From Elioraea tepida (GTDB lineage: Bacteria > Pseudomonadota > Alphaproteobacteria > Acetobacterales > Acetobacteraceae), in contig NZ_CP076448.1 in assembly GCF_019203965.1 (NCBI RefSeq), positions 682,001 through 746,000 of the forward strand: DNA of 64,000 nucleotides, in the 5' to 3' direction. The notes beneath the pieces were generated by a model. That model was not told the DNA's origin. It worked only from the letters and a program-made list of their open reading frames with translations, and searched no databases. A program made the position numbers and the translations under genes. This document shows positions 1 through 8,877 of the stretch, one piece after another (positions within the stretch are counted from its first letter, which is position 1; every line of letters starts with the position of its first letter).

Positions 1-1121
1 GCGGCGGCGGTCGAGAAGCCGGCGCGCCAGATAAACTGGTGCACCTCGCTGTCAGGCATGGCGGCGACCTCGGCCTCGGTCGCGAGCCCTTGCGCCACCG
101 CCTTCTCGCGAATCCGCGCCGTGTTGAGGCCGCGGCCGTCGTCGCTGATCTGGATGATGATGTGCCCGCCCTCGTGGAAGGCGTTCAGCACGAGCCTCCC
201 CGTCTCCGGCTTGCCGGCGGCGCGTCGCTCCTCCGGCCGTTCGAGGCCATGGTCGACGCTGTTGCGCACCATGTGCGTCAACGGGTCCTTGATCAGCTCG
301 AGCACCTGCCGGTCGAGCTCCGTCTCGGCCCCGATCATCGAGAGCTCGATCTTCTTGCCCATCTCGTGCGCAAGGTCGCGCACAAGCCGGGGGAACTTGT
401 TCCAGGCATTGCCGATCGGCTGCATGCGCGTCTTCATCACCCCGTCCTGCAGGTCGGAGGTGATGTGCGAGAGGCGCTGCAGCGGCACGGTGAAGGGATT
501 GTTCTCGTGCGTGCGCGATAGCTGCAGGAGCTGGTTGCGCGTGAGCACGAGTTCGCTCACGAGCGTCATCAGATCCTCGAGCACGTCGACACCAACGCGG
601 ATGGTCTGCTTTGCCGCGAGCGTCTCCGTCACGTCGCGGGTCTGATCGGGCTGCGTGTCGGGCTCGGCTGTCTGCGTCTGGGCGGCCGGGCGATCCGCCT
701 GCGCCGGAGCCGCGGGCGTCTGGGCGGTCGGTTGCGCCACCTGCTCGCCCGAGAGCAGTCGGTTCAGCGCCTCGATGACGTCGCCGTCGTCGCCAGGAAC
801 CTCCGAGCCGGTGCGTTCGAGGTCGGCGACGATCGTCTTGATCCGGTCGATCGCGCGCAGAACCACCGAGATGGCCCCGGTGGTGACGGGCATCGACCCG
901 TCGCGGAAACGCCCGAGCACGTTCTCCGCGGCGTGCGCCACCTTCTCGAGACGGGCGAGGCCGAGGAAGCCGCAGGTGCCCTTGATCGTGTGGACAAGGC
1001 GGAAGATCAGGGCGAGCGTCTCGGCGTCATCCGGCGCCTGCTCGAGCCGGATCAGGGCGGTGTCGAGCTCGGCGAGGCTCTCTGCCGTCTCGGTGAGGAA
1101 ATCCTTGAGCAGGTCGTCCAT
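1..1121 (-). CDS. cheA: Chemotaxis histidine kinase CheA, 5' part (gene runs off left edge)
   Basis: Two-component kinase that passes phosphate to CheY. About 373 N-terminal residues are present. An N-terminal HPt domain carries HTIKG with the phospho-acceptor His near residue 44. A Pro/Ala/Gln-rich linker (about 128-166) follows, then the P3 dimerisation helices (from about 167) and the start of the HATPase domain with the N-box LTHMVRNSVDHGLE and DDGRGL. The window edge cuts the gene at GFSTA, just before the expected VSGRGVGMD box. The linker is too short for a CheY-binding P2 domain. The start is the ATG at 1121, preceded by GGAGGTG. CheY and CheZ lie 18 kb away on the same strand. Identification is secure; only the 3' half is missing. 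Confidence 0.93.
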   Translation of the reverse strand, partial: MDDLLKDFLTETAESLAELDTALIRLEQAPDDAETLALIFRLVHTIKGTCGFLGLARLEKVAHAAENVLGRFRDGSMPVTTGAISVVLRAIDRIKTIVADLERTGSEVPGDDGDVIEALNRLLSGEQVAQPTAQTPAAPAQADRPAAQTQTAEPDTQPDQTRDVTETLAAKQTIRVGVDVLEDLMTLVSELVLTRNQLLQLSRTHENNPFTVPLQRLSHITSDLQDGVMKTRMQPIGNAWNKFPRLVRDLAHEMGKKIELSMIGAETELDRQVLELIKDPLTHMVRNSVDHGLERPEERRAAGKPETGRLVLNAFHEGGHIIIQISDDGRGLNTARIREKAVAQGLATEAEVAAMPDSEVHQFIWRAGFSTAA

Positions 1122-1184
1122 CGGCGCACCTCCAGAAGCGCCGCCATTCGACCCTGATCGACCAAAGAAAGGGTAAAGCCGTGA

Positions 1185-1961
1185 TCAGCGCCCGAACGCG
1201 CCGCCGAGATCGGCCGGCGGGCCGAACGCGCGCGGCCGCAAGCCGGCATGGAACCAGGCGATGAAGGAGTAGATATCATACACGGGCAGGCCGAGCTCCG
1301 CCCGAAGCAGATGCGCATAGGGCGGCATATTCGTGCACTCGAGCACGATCGCCCCCACCTCGGGGTGGCGTGCGACCAGATCACGACCCGCCTCGAGGAT
1401 GTCGGCGGCGGCGAGCGCCACGTCGAGGTCCTGCTTCTCGCCCTTGATCAGCACGCGGAAGAACTCGCGCCCTCCTTCGGTGCCGGCGATCGGTGTGTCG
1501 CGCGGCACGCCGGCGGCGTCGAGATGCGCGGGCGTGAGCGACGCGGCGGAGACGGTGATGATGCCGACGCGCCGGCCGGGCGGCAGCGTGGCCTGCACCA
1601 TCGGCACCTGCATCAGGCTCGAGGTCGCGACCGGAACCCTGAGCCGTGCGGCCATCTCCGCCTGGAAGATGCTGAGAAAGCCGCAGTTGGTCGTGATCGC
1701 CTCGGCGCCGAGGTCGATGAGGTCCTCGGCGGCGGCGAGGAAGGACTCGAGCAGGCCGCGCGCTCCCTCGAGCACGACGCGTTCCGGGCTCGCGCCGCGA
1801 ACGACGCGGAACAGGACGGGAAAGGGCCAGGTGAGGCCGTTGCCCATGTCCCCCGGAATGCGGGGGAACCTCGCCTCGAGCATCAGGATGCCGAGCGGCG
1901 CCCCGTAGATGCTCTTGCCGCCGGGCGCGACTGAGGCCACCCGCACCGTCCGATCGTCCAT
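1185..1961 (-). CDS. Aspartate/glutamate/hydantoin racemase family protein
   Basis: Cofactor-independent racemase/decarboxylase fold using two cysteines. Both are visible: TTNCGF (Cys93) and LECTNMPPY (Cys209), numbered from the chosen start. The protein is 258 aa, normal for the family. An alternative in-frame ATG lies 6 codons upstream (1979); I chose 1961 because GGGAG sits about 9 nt before it and the MDDRTVRVASV start fits the first beta strand. It is divergent from the Bug-type binding protein and heads a region of small-molecule catabolic genes, so a role in degrading an amino-acid-like or hydantoin-like substrate is plausible. The substrate cannot be read from sequence. Confidence 0.82.
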   Translation of the reverse strand: MDDRTVRVASVAPGGKSIYGAPLGILMLEARFPRIPGDMGNGLTWPFPVLFRVVRGASPERVVLEGARGLLESFLAAAEDLIDLGAEAITTNCGFLSIFQAEMAARLRVPVATSSLMQVPMVQATLPPGRRVGIITVSAASLTPAHLDAAGVPRDTPIAGTEGGREFFRVLIKGEKQDLDVALAAADILEAGRDLVARHPEVGAIVLECTNMPPYAHLLRAELGLPVYDIYSFIAWFHAGLRPRAFGPPADLGGAFGR

Positions 1962-2036
1962 GATCGCCCGCTCCCGCATTGCGCTCCCATGCGGAGCCCG
2001 ACACTATGCCCCTCTGCGAGGTTTTGGGAGAGAGCG

Positions 2037-3038
2037 ATGATCGGTCGTACCGCCGCCCTGCGCAGGCCGCTTCTGGTCGCGGCTGCGCTCAGCTTCGTCC
2101 TGCCCGCAGCAGCGGGGGCACAAGGGTTTCCGGTCGCCGGCAAGCCCGTCACGCTGATCGGCGGCTTTCCGAACGGCTCGGGAACGGACATCTACAGCCG
2201 CAAGCTCGCCGAACCGCTCGCCCGCGCGCTCGGCGTTCCCGTGGTCGTGGACAATCGCGTCGGCGCCGGCGGCAACATCGCGATGGACCATGTGGCGAAG
2301 GCCGCGCCCGACGGGCACACGATCCTGATGGGCACCTCGGCGATGCTCGCGATCAACCCCGCCCTCTATCCGCGCATGCCCATCGACACCATGCGCGATC
2401 TCGCTCCCGTGCTCGCGCTCGCGGACGTGCCGAACGCGCTCACGGTCGCCCCCGAACGACGCCCGCAGTTCACCGACTGCCGCGCCGTGATCGCCGCGGC
2501 GAAGGCGCAGCCTGGCCGACTTACCTATGCGTCGACCGGCAACGGAACCTCCACACATCTCGCCGGGGCACAGTTCGCTGCCGCCGCCGGGCTTGATCTC
2601 GTGCACGTTCCCTATCGCGGCGGCCCGTTCGCGATGACGGCGCTGCTCGGCGGCGAGGTGGACATCTTCCTGCACCAGACGCCCGCCCTCGTCGGCCCCT
2701 ACCGGCAGGGGCAGGTGCGGCTGCTCGGCGTCACGAGCAGGACGAGGCTCGCCGCCTTCCCCGACGTGCCGACCATGGCCGAGGCCTGCGACCTTCCCGG
2801 CTTCGAGACGACCACGTGGTATCTGCTCGCGGTCCCCGCTGCCACCCCTGCCGCGATCGTCGAGCGGCTCGCGGCCGAGGTGCGCAAGGTGATCGATGAG
2901 CCCTCCTTCGTCGCCTGGGTGAAGGAGCAGGGCCTGACGCCGATGACCGGGGGCCCGGTGGAGGCGCGGGCGCTGCTTGCCGCCGACCTGCCGAAATGGG
3001 CCGAGGTGGTGCGCCGCTCCGGCGCCCGCGTCGACTGA
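2037..3038 (+). CDS. Bug/TctC-family periplasmic substrate-binding protein
   Basis: Periplasmic receptor of the tripartite tricarboxylate transporter type. Residues 1-28 form a Sec signal peptide ending AAGAQG. Typical family motifs follow: GGFPNGSGTDIYSRKLAEPL, VVVDNRVGAGGNIAMDHVAK, HVPYRGG and GEVDIFL. The protein is 333 aa, full length. The start at 2037 is preceded by GGGAGAGAG; the open frame extends 16 codons upstream without a good ribosome site. No TctA/TctB membrane partners lie nearby, a common situation because Bug genes are often orphaned. It begins a same-strand run of genes through 11663. The ligand is probably an organic acid or acylamide but is not determinable here. Confidence 0.9.
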   Translation: MIGRTAALRRPLLVAAALSFVLPAAAGAQGFPVAGKPVTLIGGFPNGSGTDIYSRKLAEPLARALGVPVVVDNRVGAGGNIAMDHVAKAAPDGHTILMGTSAMLAINPALYPRMPIDTMRDLAPVLALADVPNALTVAPERRPQFTDCRAVIAAAKAQPGRLTYASTGNGTSTHLAGAQFAAAAGLDLVHVPYRGGPFAMTALLGGEVDIFLHQTPALVGPYRQGQVRLLGVTSRTRLAAFPDVPTMAEACDLPGFETTTWYLLAVPAATPAAIVERLAAEVRKVIDEPSFVAWVKEQGLTPMTGGPVEARALLAADLPKWAEVVRRSGARVD

Positions 3039-3047
3039 GCCCGTTCC

Positions 3048-3671
3048 GTGGCGGAGGCGATCCAGTACTTCCACTCGCTTTCGAGCCCCTGGGCCTATCT
3101 CGGCGGGCAGCGACTTCACGAGATCGCGGCACGCTACCGTGTCGCGATCGTCTGCCGCCCGATCACCGTCCTGACCGAGAATGGCGGCATCCTGCTCCGC
3201 ACCCGGCCGGAGCCGCGGCAACGCTACCACGCGCTCGAGCTCGACCGCTGGCGGCGCTACCTCGGCATGGAGCTGAACCTCACCCCGCGCCACTACCCGA
3301 CCGACCCGAAGCCCGCAGGCCTCGTCGTCATCGCCGCGCAGCGGGCGGGGTATGACGCCGCGCGGCTCTCCCATGCCTTCCTCCGCGCCCTCTGGGCAGA
3401 GGAGGAGGACACGAAGGACGCGGCCGTTCTGGCCCGGATCGCCGATCGCGAGGGCATGTTCGGGTCTGCTCTCGTCGCCGCCTCCTCCGCCCCCGAGGTC
3501 GAGGCAGAGTGGGAGGAGAACCGCCGCGAGGCCATCGCCGCCGGAATGTTCGGCACGTCGAACTATGTCTAGCGCGGCGTGATCCACTGGGGCCAGGACA
3601 GGCTTGGCTTTCTCGAGCGCCTGATCGCGGCAGACCTCGCCCCGCCGATCGCAACCGGGCGCACCTGGTAG
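3048..3671 (+). pseudogene. 2-hydroxychromene-2-carboxylate isomerase-like (DsbA/GST-kappa fold), interrupted by in-frame TAG
   Basis: GTG start at 3048. The N-terminus reads AIQYFHSLSSPWAYLGG, the family's active-site Ser region, and residues 1-174 follow the family throughout. A TAG at 3570-3572 interrupts the frame just before the conserved C-terminus. The same frame continues as RGVIHWGQDRLGFLER and ends at a second TAG (3669-3671), giving 207 codons, the usual family length. The lost tail is the most conserved part of the family, so this looks like a nonsense mutation, a sequence error or read-through, not a natural C-terminus. The ribosome site of the next gene (GGTAGGAG) overlaps the final stop. 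Confidence 0.8.
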
Positions 3672-3680
3672 GAGCGCACG

Positions 3681-5195
3681 ATGCCTGAACCGCAGCGCGG
3701 CGACCTCGTCATCCGCGGCGGCCTGGTCGCCGACGCCGCGCACCCGCTCGCCGAGGCGCGCGACATCCTGGTGCGCGACGGGGTGATCGTCACGATCGGC
3801 CCTCCCGGCATCGCGGTGCCCGAGGGAACGGCGGCCTTCGACGCCTCCGGCCTGCTCCTGCATCCAGGCCTCGTGAACGGCCACACGCATTCGCACGGCT
3901 TCCTCGGGCGGGGCATCGGCGACCGCTGGACGCTCGAGCTCCTGCTCGCCGCCTCGCCCTGGGTCTCGGGCGGCAGAACGATGGACGACATCGCGCTCAG
4001 CGCGACCATCGGCGCGGCCGAGCTTGCGCTCAAGGGCTGCACCGCGGTGCTCGACATGGTGGGCGAGCTGCCGCTGCCGACCGAGGAGGGGCTCGATGCC
4101 GTCGCCTCGGCGTATGACCGCGTCGGCCTCCGCGCCGTGATCGCGCCTCTGGTGGCTGACCGCACCCTCTACCAGGCGATCCCGCCGCTTGCGGAAGCGC
4201 TGCCGGGGGAGCTGCGCGAGGAGGTCGCACGGCTCGCCCTGCCGCCCTGGGACAGGACCTTCGACGCGCTCGTGCGCCTCGTGCGCGGCTGGCGCTGGTC
4301 AGGCCGCGGCATCGGCTTCGGCCTCGGCCCCACCATCCCGACGCATTGCGATGACGCCTTCCTGCGCGCCTGCGCCCGGCTTGCCGGCGAGCATGGCCTG
4401 CCGCTGACCATGCACGTGGCCGAAAGCAAGGTGCAGGCAGTGATCGGCGGCCGAACCTACGGCCGAAGCCTCGTCCGCCACCTCGACGCGCTCGGGCTCA
4501 TCGGCCCCCGCTTCATCGCCGCGCACGCGATCTGGCTCGATGACGAGGACCGCGCGATCCTCGCCGCCCGGGGCGCCTCTATCATCCACAACCCGAGCTC
4601 CAACATGAAGCTCGGCAACGGCCTGTTCGCGATGCGCGAGGCGCTCGATGCCGGGATCACGGTCGGGCTCGGCACAGACACCTGCAGCTGCGGCGACAAC
4701 CTCAACATGTATGAGGCAATGCGCCTCGCCTCGCTGCTCTCGAAGGTGCAGGGCCCCGACCCGGCTGCCTGGGTGTCGGCAGAGGAGGCCTATCGTGCCG
4801 GCACGGAGGGTTCTGCGCGGGCGCTCGGCCTTCCCGGCATCGGCCGGATCGAGGAGGGCGCGCTGGCCGACATCGTCTTCCTCGATCTCGGCCACCCGAA
4901 CTGGATGCCGCACCGCTGGACAGTGAACCAGCTGGTCCATGGCGAGGACGGAACGGCGGTGCGGCACGTCTGCGTCGGCGGGCGCTTCATCGTGCGCGAC
5001 GGCCGGCTCACCACGGTCGATCTCGACTCGCTGCGCAGCAAGGCCGAGGAGCACCGGCAGCGGCACGAGCGCGCGACGCGGCACGAACGTGCCCTGTTCG
5101 AGCGCCTTGCGCCGATCGTCGCCCGGGTCGGTCCGGCGCTTGCCGCAGAGCCCCTTTCGGTGCGGCGCTATCTTTCGGATCGCGGGCCCTTTTGA
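3681..5195 (+). CDS. TRZ/ATZ-type metal-dependent amidohydrolase (deaminase/chlorohydrolase-like)
   Basis: Hydrolase of the amidohydrolase superfamily, 504 aa. The metal-binding signature HTHSHG gives His68 and His70. Later ligand and catalytic motifs are TMHVAES, AAHAIWL and GTDTCSCGDN (Asp metal ligand). The ends form the usual beta-sandwich, for example GRIEEGALADIVFLDL. Members deaminate guanine-like rings, dechlorinate triazines or cleave formimino/ureido groups. It follows the broken isomerase by 9 nt and precedes an ATC-hydrolase-like gene and an ABC importer, suggesting it processes the imported compound. The C-terminus carries an unusual Arg/His/Glu-rich helix (about 450-475). Family is certain, substrate unknown. 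Confidence 0.88.
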   Translation: MPEPQRGDLVIRGGLVADAAHPLAEARDILVRDGVIVTIGPPGIAVPEGTAAFDASGLLLHPGLVNGHTHSHGFLGRGIGDRWTLELLLAASPWVSGGRTMDDIALSATIGAAELALKGCTAVLDMVGELPLPTEEGLDAVASAYDRVGLRAVIAPLVADRTLYQAIPPLAEALPGELREEVARLALPPWDRTFDALVRLVRGWRWSGRGIGFGLGPTIPTHCDDAFLRACARLAGEHGLPLTMHVAESKVQAVIGGRTYGRSLVRHLDALGLIGPRFIAAHAIWLDDEDRAILAARGASIIHNPSSNMKLGNGLFAMREALDAGITVGLGTDTCSCGDNLNMYEAMRLASLLSKVQGPDPAAWVSAEEAYRAGTEGSARALGLPGIGRIEEGALADIVFLDLGHPNWMPHRWTVNQLVHGEDGTAVRHVCVGGRFIVRDGRLTTVDLDSLRSKAEEHRQRHERATRHERALFERLAPIVARVGPALAAEPLSVRRYLSDRGPF

Positions 5196-5262
5196 CGATC
5201 GCGCGGCTTGACGCGTCCTTCGCGCTTGCGCAGCGTGTTGCGACGCAACGGGGGACGAGGCG

Positions 5263-5751
5263 ATGGATGCGGCGACGCTGCGTGCCCAGCTGGCTGGCCA
5301 GATGGCGAATCGCGCCCTGATCTATCTCGAGCTGTTCGAGACCCTGTCTTCTGAGCTCGGCGCGGCGCGGGCCGAGGCGCTGCTCGCCCGGGCGATACGG
5401 TCCCGCGGCCGGGCGGTCGGCGAAGCCTTCAAGCGCTTCGGCCCGGCCGATCTTGCCGGGCTCAAGGACGCCTTCCTCGCCTCGCTCCCCGGCGGCACGG
5501 AGCTCTTCAAGCCAGAGGTGAAGCGCTGCGATGCCGAGAAGCTCGAGATCCAGTTCCATGCCTGCCCGCTGAAGGCGGCGTGGATCGCGGCCGGCGTGCC
5601 TGAGCAGAAGCTCGCCACACTCTGCCGGATCGCCGGTGCGATCGACAACGGCACCTTCGAGGCTGCGGGCTTCACGATCGAGAACCGCACCTGGCAGCCA
5701 GGGCGCGAGGGGTGCTGCAACCTCCACATCACGCCCGGGCCGACGGCCTGA
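5263..5751 (+). CDS. L-2-amino-thiazoline-4-carboxylic acid hydrolase family protein
   Basis: A 162-aa protein matching the ATC-hydrolase family. The diagnostic C-terminal half contains CDAEKLEIQFHACPLKAAW, LCRIAGAIDNGTFEAAGF and TWQPGREGCCNL, with conserved His and Cys residues. The first characterised members open the thiazoline ring of L-ATC on the way to L-cysteine; most homologues beside amidohydrolases and Liv transporters have no known substrate. The ATG at 5263 follows a GGGGACGAGG purine stretch. It sits between the amidohydrolase (67-nt gap) and the importer's binding protein (19-nt gap), so probably belongs to one operon. Family assignment is good; calling it a true ATC hydrolase would be over-reading. 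Confidence 0.8.
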   Translation: MDAATLRAQLAGQMANRALIYLELFETLSSELGAARAEALLARAIRSRGRAVGEAFKRFGPADLAGLKDAFLASLPGGTELFKPEVKRCDAEKLEIQFHACPLKAAWIAAGVPEQKLATLCRIAGAIDNGTFEAAGFTIENRTWQPGREGCCNLHITPGPTA

Positions 5752-5770
5752 CCTTGCGACGGAGACCCTC

Positions 5771-6889
5771 ATGACCACGACACGCAGAACCCTGCTGATC
5801 GCAACCGCGGCCCTTCCCTTCGCCGGCGCCGCGCATGGGCAGACACGCACGATCACGATCGGTTACCAGCTCCCGCTGACAGGCGAGTTCAGCCAATACG
5901 GCGAGCGGTTCCGCAACTCGGCGCTGATGGCGCTCGAGGCCTTCAATCGCTCTGGACGGATTCCGGCCCAGGTGAACATCGTGTTCGAGGACACGCGGTC
6001 GGATCCGCGCGAGGCCGTGGCGGTGGCGCGGAAGTTCGTCGACAACCGTGAAATCGTCGCCGTGCTCGGCGACTTCTCCTCCTCCGCCTCGATCCAGGCC
6101 GGTCGCGTCTATGCCGAGGCCGGCATGCCGCAGCTGAGCCAGACCGCCTCGCACCCGGATTTCGTCAAGATCAGCCCCTGGCAGTTCCGCAACATCACGA
6201 CGCAGGCCTATGAGGGCCCACATGTCGCCCGCTGGATGGCCTCGCAGGGGGTGAAGCGTGTGGCTGTCGTTGCGATCCAGAATGACTGGGGCCAGTCGGT
6301 CGTCTCGAACTTCGCCGATGCGTTCCGCGCCTTGGGCGGCGAGGTGGTAGCCACCCAGATGTACAACCCCGGCAACCGCGAGTTCCGCGCGATTCTGACC
6401 GACATCGCCCGCGCCCGCCCCGACGCGATCTATCTCGGCATGTTCTACGAGGACGGCGCGGCGTTCCTGCAGCAGCGTCGGCAGCTCAACATCCGCGTGC
6501 CGGTCTACGGCACCTCCTCGATGTACGAGCCGAAGCTGATCGAGCTCGCGGGGCCAGGCGCGGAAGGCTTGTTCCTCTCCACCTCGTTCATGTCTGAGAG
6601 CCCTGAGCCTGCAGTCCGCGCCTATGTGGAGGAGTACAGGCGCCGCTACCGCTCGGAGCCGAACATGTTCAGCGCCCAGGCCTTCGACGCGGTCAACATC
6701 ATGCTCGAGGCGATCGCGCGCGCCTGGCCCGACGTGACGCGCCAGCGGGTGCGCGACGAGCTTGCGAAGACGAAGGACTTCCCCGGCGTGACGGGAGTGA
6801 CCACCTTCGACCCCGAGACGCGCGAGCCGTCGAAGACGCTCGCGCGCATGCAGATCCAGGACGGCAAGTTCACGCTGCTCCGCGACTGA
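5771..6889 (+). CDS. Branched-chain amino acid-type ABC transporter substrate-binding protein
   Basis: Periplasmic receptor (type I fold, LivJ-like) of 372 aa. The signal peptide (1-23) has TRR followed by a hydrophobic core and AAHGQT. The mature protein begins ITIGYQLPLTGEFSQYGER and contains GDFSSSASIQAGRVYAEAGM and IYLGMFYEDGAAFLQQ. I chose the ATG at 5771, preceded by GGAGACC, over a frame extension to 5636 that would add 45 non-signal residues. It heads the liv cluster. Such importers carry amides, ureides and other amphipathic compounds as well as branched-chain amino acids, consistent with the hydrolases upstream. Confidence 0.93.
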   Translation: MTTTRRTLLIATAALPFAGAAHGQTRTITIGYQLPLTGEFSQYGERFRNSALMALEAFNRSGRIPAQVNIVFEDTRSDPREAVAVARKFVDNREIVAVLGDFSSSASIQAGRVYAEAGMPQLSQTASHPDFVKISPWQFRNITTQAYEGPHVARWMASQGVKRVAVVAIQNDWGQSVVSNFADAFRALGGEVVATQMYNPGNREFRAILTDIARARPDAIYLGMFYEDGAAFLQQRRQLNIRVPVYGTSSMYEPKLIELAGPGAEGLFLSTSFMSESPEPAVRAYVEEYRRRYRSEPNMFSAQAFDAVNIMLEAIARAWPDVTRQRVRDELAKTKDFPGVTGVTTFDPETREPSKTLARMQIQDGKFTLLRD

Positions 6890-6940
6890 CACGCAGGCTT
6901 TGAGGCGGGGGCGCCGCCCCCACCGATCCGGGGCACGCTG

Positions 6941-7870
6941 GTGTTCGACCGCTTCGACATCTTCTTCGTCCAGCAGCTGGTCAACGGCTTCTCGCTCGGC
7001 CTCGTCTATGCGCTGGTCGCGATCGGCTTCACCCTGATCTTCGGCGTGCTTAACGTCGTTAACTTCGCCCATGGCGAGGTGTACATGCTCGGCGCCTATG
7101 CCGGGCTCCTGGCGCTCCTATTCCTTGCCCCTCCTTGGGCGGCGCTCCTCCTGATCGCACTCGCCGCCGGCATTGTCGCGGGTGTGACGCTCGAACGCGT
7201 CGCCTTCAAACCGTTCCGCCGCTTCCGCGACGAGGCGTCGCTCAAGTCGAAGGCGATGCGCGAAAGCACGCTCCTCTCCTCTCTCGCGGTGTCGATCATC
7301 GTGCGGGAGTCAATGGAGAAGACCTTCGGCGCCGACATGCAGCCGATCCCGCGCGCCTACGCGAACGCGCTGCAGGAGCCGATCCTCTTCGGCGAGCTCG
7401 CCGTAGCCTCCGGCCAGCTCGCGATCCTCGCCGCCGCCGTGGTGATGTTCATCGCGCTTCAGGCGATCCTCTACCGCACACGGGTCGGCCTCTCGATCCG
7501 GGCGGTCGCCGCGAACCCGCTCGGCGCGCAATATGTCGGCGTCAACGTCGACCGCACCGTGATCGCGACCTTCGCGATCGGCTCAGGGATGGGCGCGGTC
7601 GCCGGGATCCTGATCGGGCTCTACCAGGGAACGATCTTCCCGGCGATGGGGTTCGCCCCGGGCGTGAAGGCCTTCGTCGCGATGGTGATGGGAGGGCTCA
7701 ACTCGATCCCGGGTGCGGTGATCTGCGCCGTCGTGCTCGGCGTCTCGGAGGCGGTGGCGACCGAGTTCTTCTCCCAGGGCTGGGCCGACCTCGTCGCCTA
7801 TCTCTTCCTCGTCGCAACACTCGTGTTCTTCCCAACCGGCCTGTTGGGCGCGGGGCGAGACCGTGTCTGA
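6941..7870 (+). CDS. livH: ABC transporter permease, LivH family
   Basis: Inner-membrane permease of 309 aa with about eight hydrophobic segments. Family signatures are visible: LVYALVAIGFTLIFGVLNVVNFAHGE near the N-terminus (quoted in parts: GLVYALVAIGF, NFAHGEVYMLG), RAVAANPLGAQYVGVNVDR as the cytoplasmic EAA-like loop, and FVAMVMGGLNSIPGAV. It starts with GTG at 6941, 51 nt after the binding protein. The 3' end overlaps livM by 8 nt (GTGTCTGA). It forms the translocation pore with LivM. Confidence 0.92.
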   Translation: MFDRFDIFFVQQLVNGFSLGLVYALVAIGFTLIFGVLNVVNFAHGEVYMLGAYAGLLALLFLAPPWAALLLIALAAGIVAGVTLERVAFKPFRRFRDEASLKSKAMRESTLLSSLAVSIIVRESMEKTFGADMQPIPRAYANALQEPILFGELAVASGQLAILAAAVVMFIALQAILYRTRVGLSIRAVAANPLGAQYVGVNVDRTVIATFAIGSGMGAVAGILIGLYQGTIFPAMGFAPGVKAFVAMVMGGLNSIPGAVICAVVLGVSEAVATEFFSQGWADLVAYLFLVATLVFFPTGLLGAGRDRV

Positions 7871-8873
7871 GCCCGCACCCTCTGGGCGAGGCGTCCGCCC
7901 CTTGCCGCTCGCGGTCGCGGCCTTCGTGTTCGTCCTCCTGCCCCTTGGCTTAAGCCTTGCCGGCTCGGGCTACCTGTTCCGCCTCGCGGTGGTGACGCTG
8001 ATCTTTGCGATCCTCGCCCTCTCGATGCAGCTGATCACCGGCGTGGCTGGTCTGCTCAGCCTCGGCCACGCGGCAATCTACGGTGTGGGGGCCTACACCG
8101 CCGCTATTCTCGCGACACGGCTCGGGCTCGATGCGGCGCTGACCATACCCCTTTCCGGCCTCGTCTCGGGCCTTGTCGGCATCGCGCTTGCGCTGCCGAC
8201 GATGCGGCTTGTCTCGATCTATTTCGCGGTCGCCACGCTCGGCCTCGGCGAGATGATCTATGTGACGCTCCTGAACTGGGTGTCCTTCACCAAGGGGCCG
8301 CTCGGCATCGGCGCCATCCCGCCGTTGCGGCCGCTCGGGATCGATCTCTCGGGCCCGCTTGCCACCTATCTCTTCGTCGCCGTCATCACCGCATTCGCCG
8401 CGGTGGTCGTGCATCGCTGCGCGCACAGCTACTATGGAAACGCGCTCCGCGCCGTGCGGGAGGACGACCAGTGCGCCGACGCGATGGGGCTCAACGTGGT
8501 GCGGCTCAAGATCGAGGTGTTTGCGATCGCCTGCTTCCTCGCCGGGCTTGCCGGAGCGCTCTGGGCGCACACCACAGGTTACGTGAACCCGGCCGATTTC
8601 CGTTTCGCCGAGAGCATCCTGATCCTCGCGATGGTCGTGGTCGGGGGCTTGGGCAGCGTTCCGGGGGCGATCATCGGTGCCGCACTCCTGCTTCTCCTTC
8701 CCGAGGCGCTTCGCTCCGTCGGCGAGGTGCGCATCTTGATGGTGGGAGCGGTGATGTTCCTCTGCATCCTGTTCCTGCCAAAGGGGCTGTTCGGCGAGGT
8801 CTCGGCGCTCGATCTCGCACGGCGGCAGTTCGGCGCTGCGTGGCAGCCCGAGCGTGGTCTCGGCTGGCGTTGA
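7863..8873 (+). CDS. livM: ABC transporter permease, LivM family
   Basis: Second pore subunit, 336 aa, multiple hydrophobic helices. Signatures are MQLITGVAGLLSLGHAAIYG, RAVREDDQCADAMGLNV (coupling helix) and ILAMVVVGGLGSVPGAIIGA. The GTG start at 7863 lies inside the end of livH, so translation is coupled. LivG follows after 4 nt. Confidence 0.92.
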   Translation: MSEPAPSGRGVRPLPLAVAAFVFVLLPLGLSLAGSGYLFRLAVVTLIFAILALSMQLITGVAGLLSLGHAAIYGVGAYTAAILATRLGLDAALTIPLSGLVSGLVGIALALPTMRLVSIYFAVATLGLGEMIYVTLLNWVSFTKGPLGIGAIPPLRPLGIDLSGPLATYLFVAVITAFAAVVVHRCAHSYYGNALRAVREDDQCADAMGLNVVRLKIEVFAIACFLAGLAGALWAHTTGYVNPADFRFAESILILAMVVVGGLGSVPGAIIGAALLLLLPEALRSVGEVRILMVGAVMFLCILFLPKGLFGEVSALDLARRQFGAAWQPERGLGWR

Positions 8874-8877
8874 GCGG

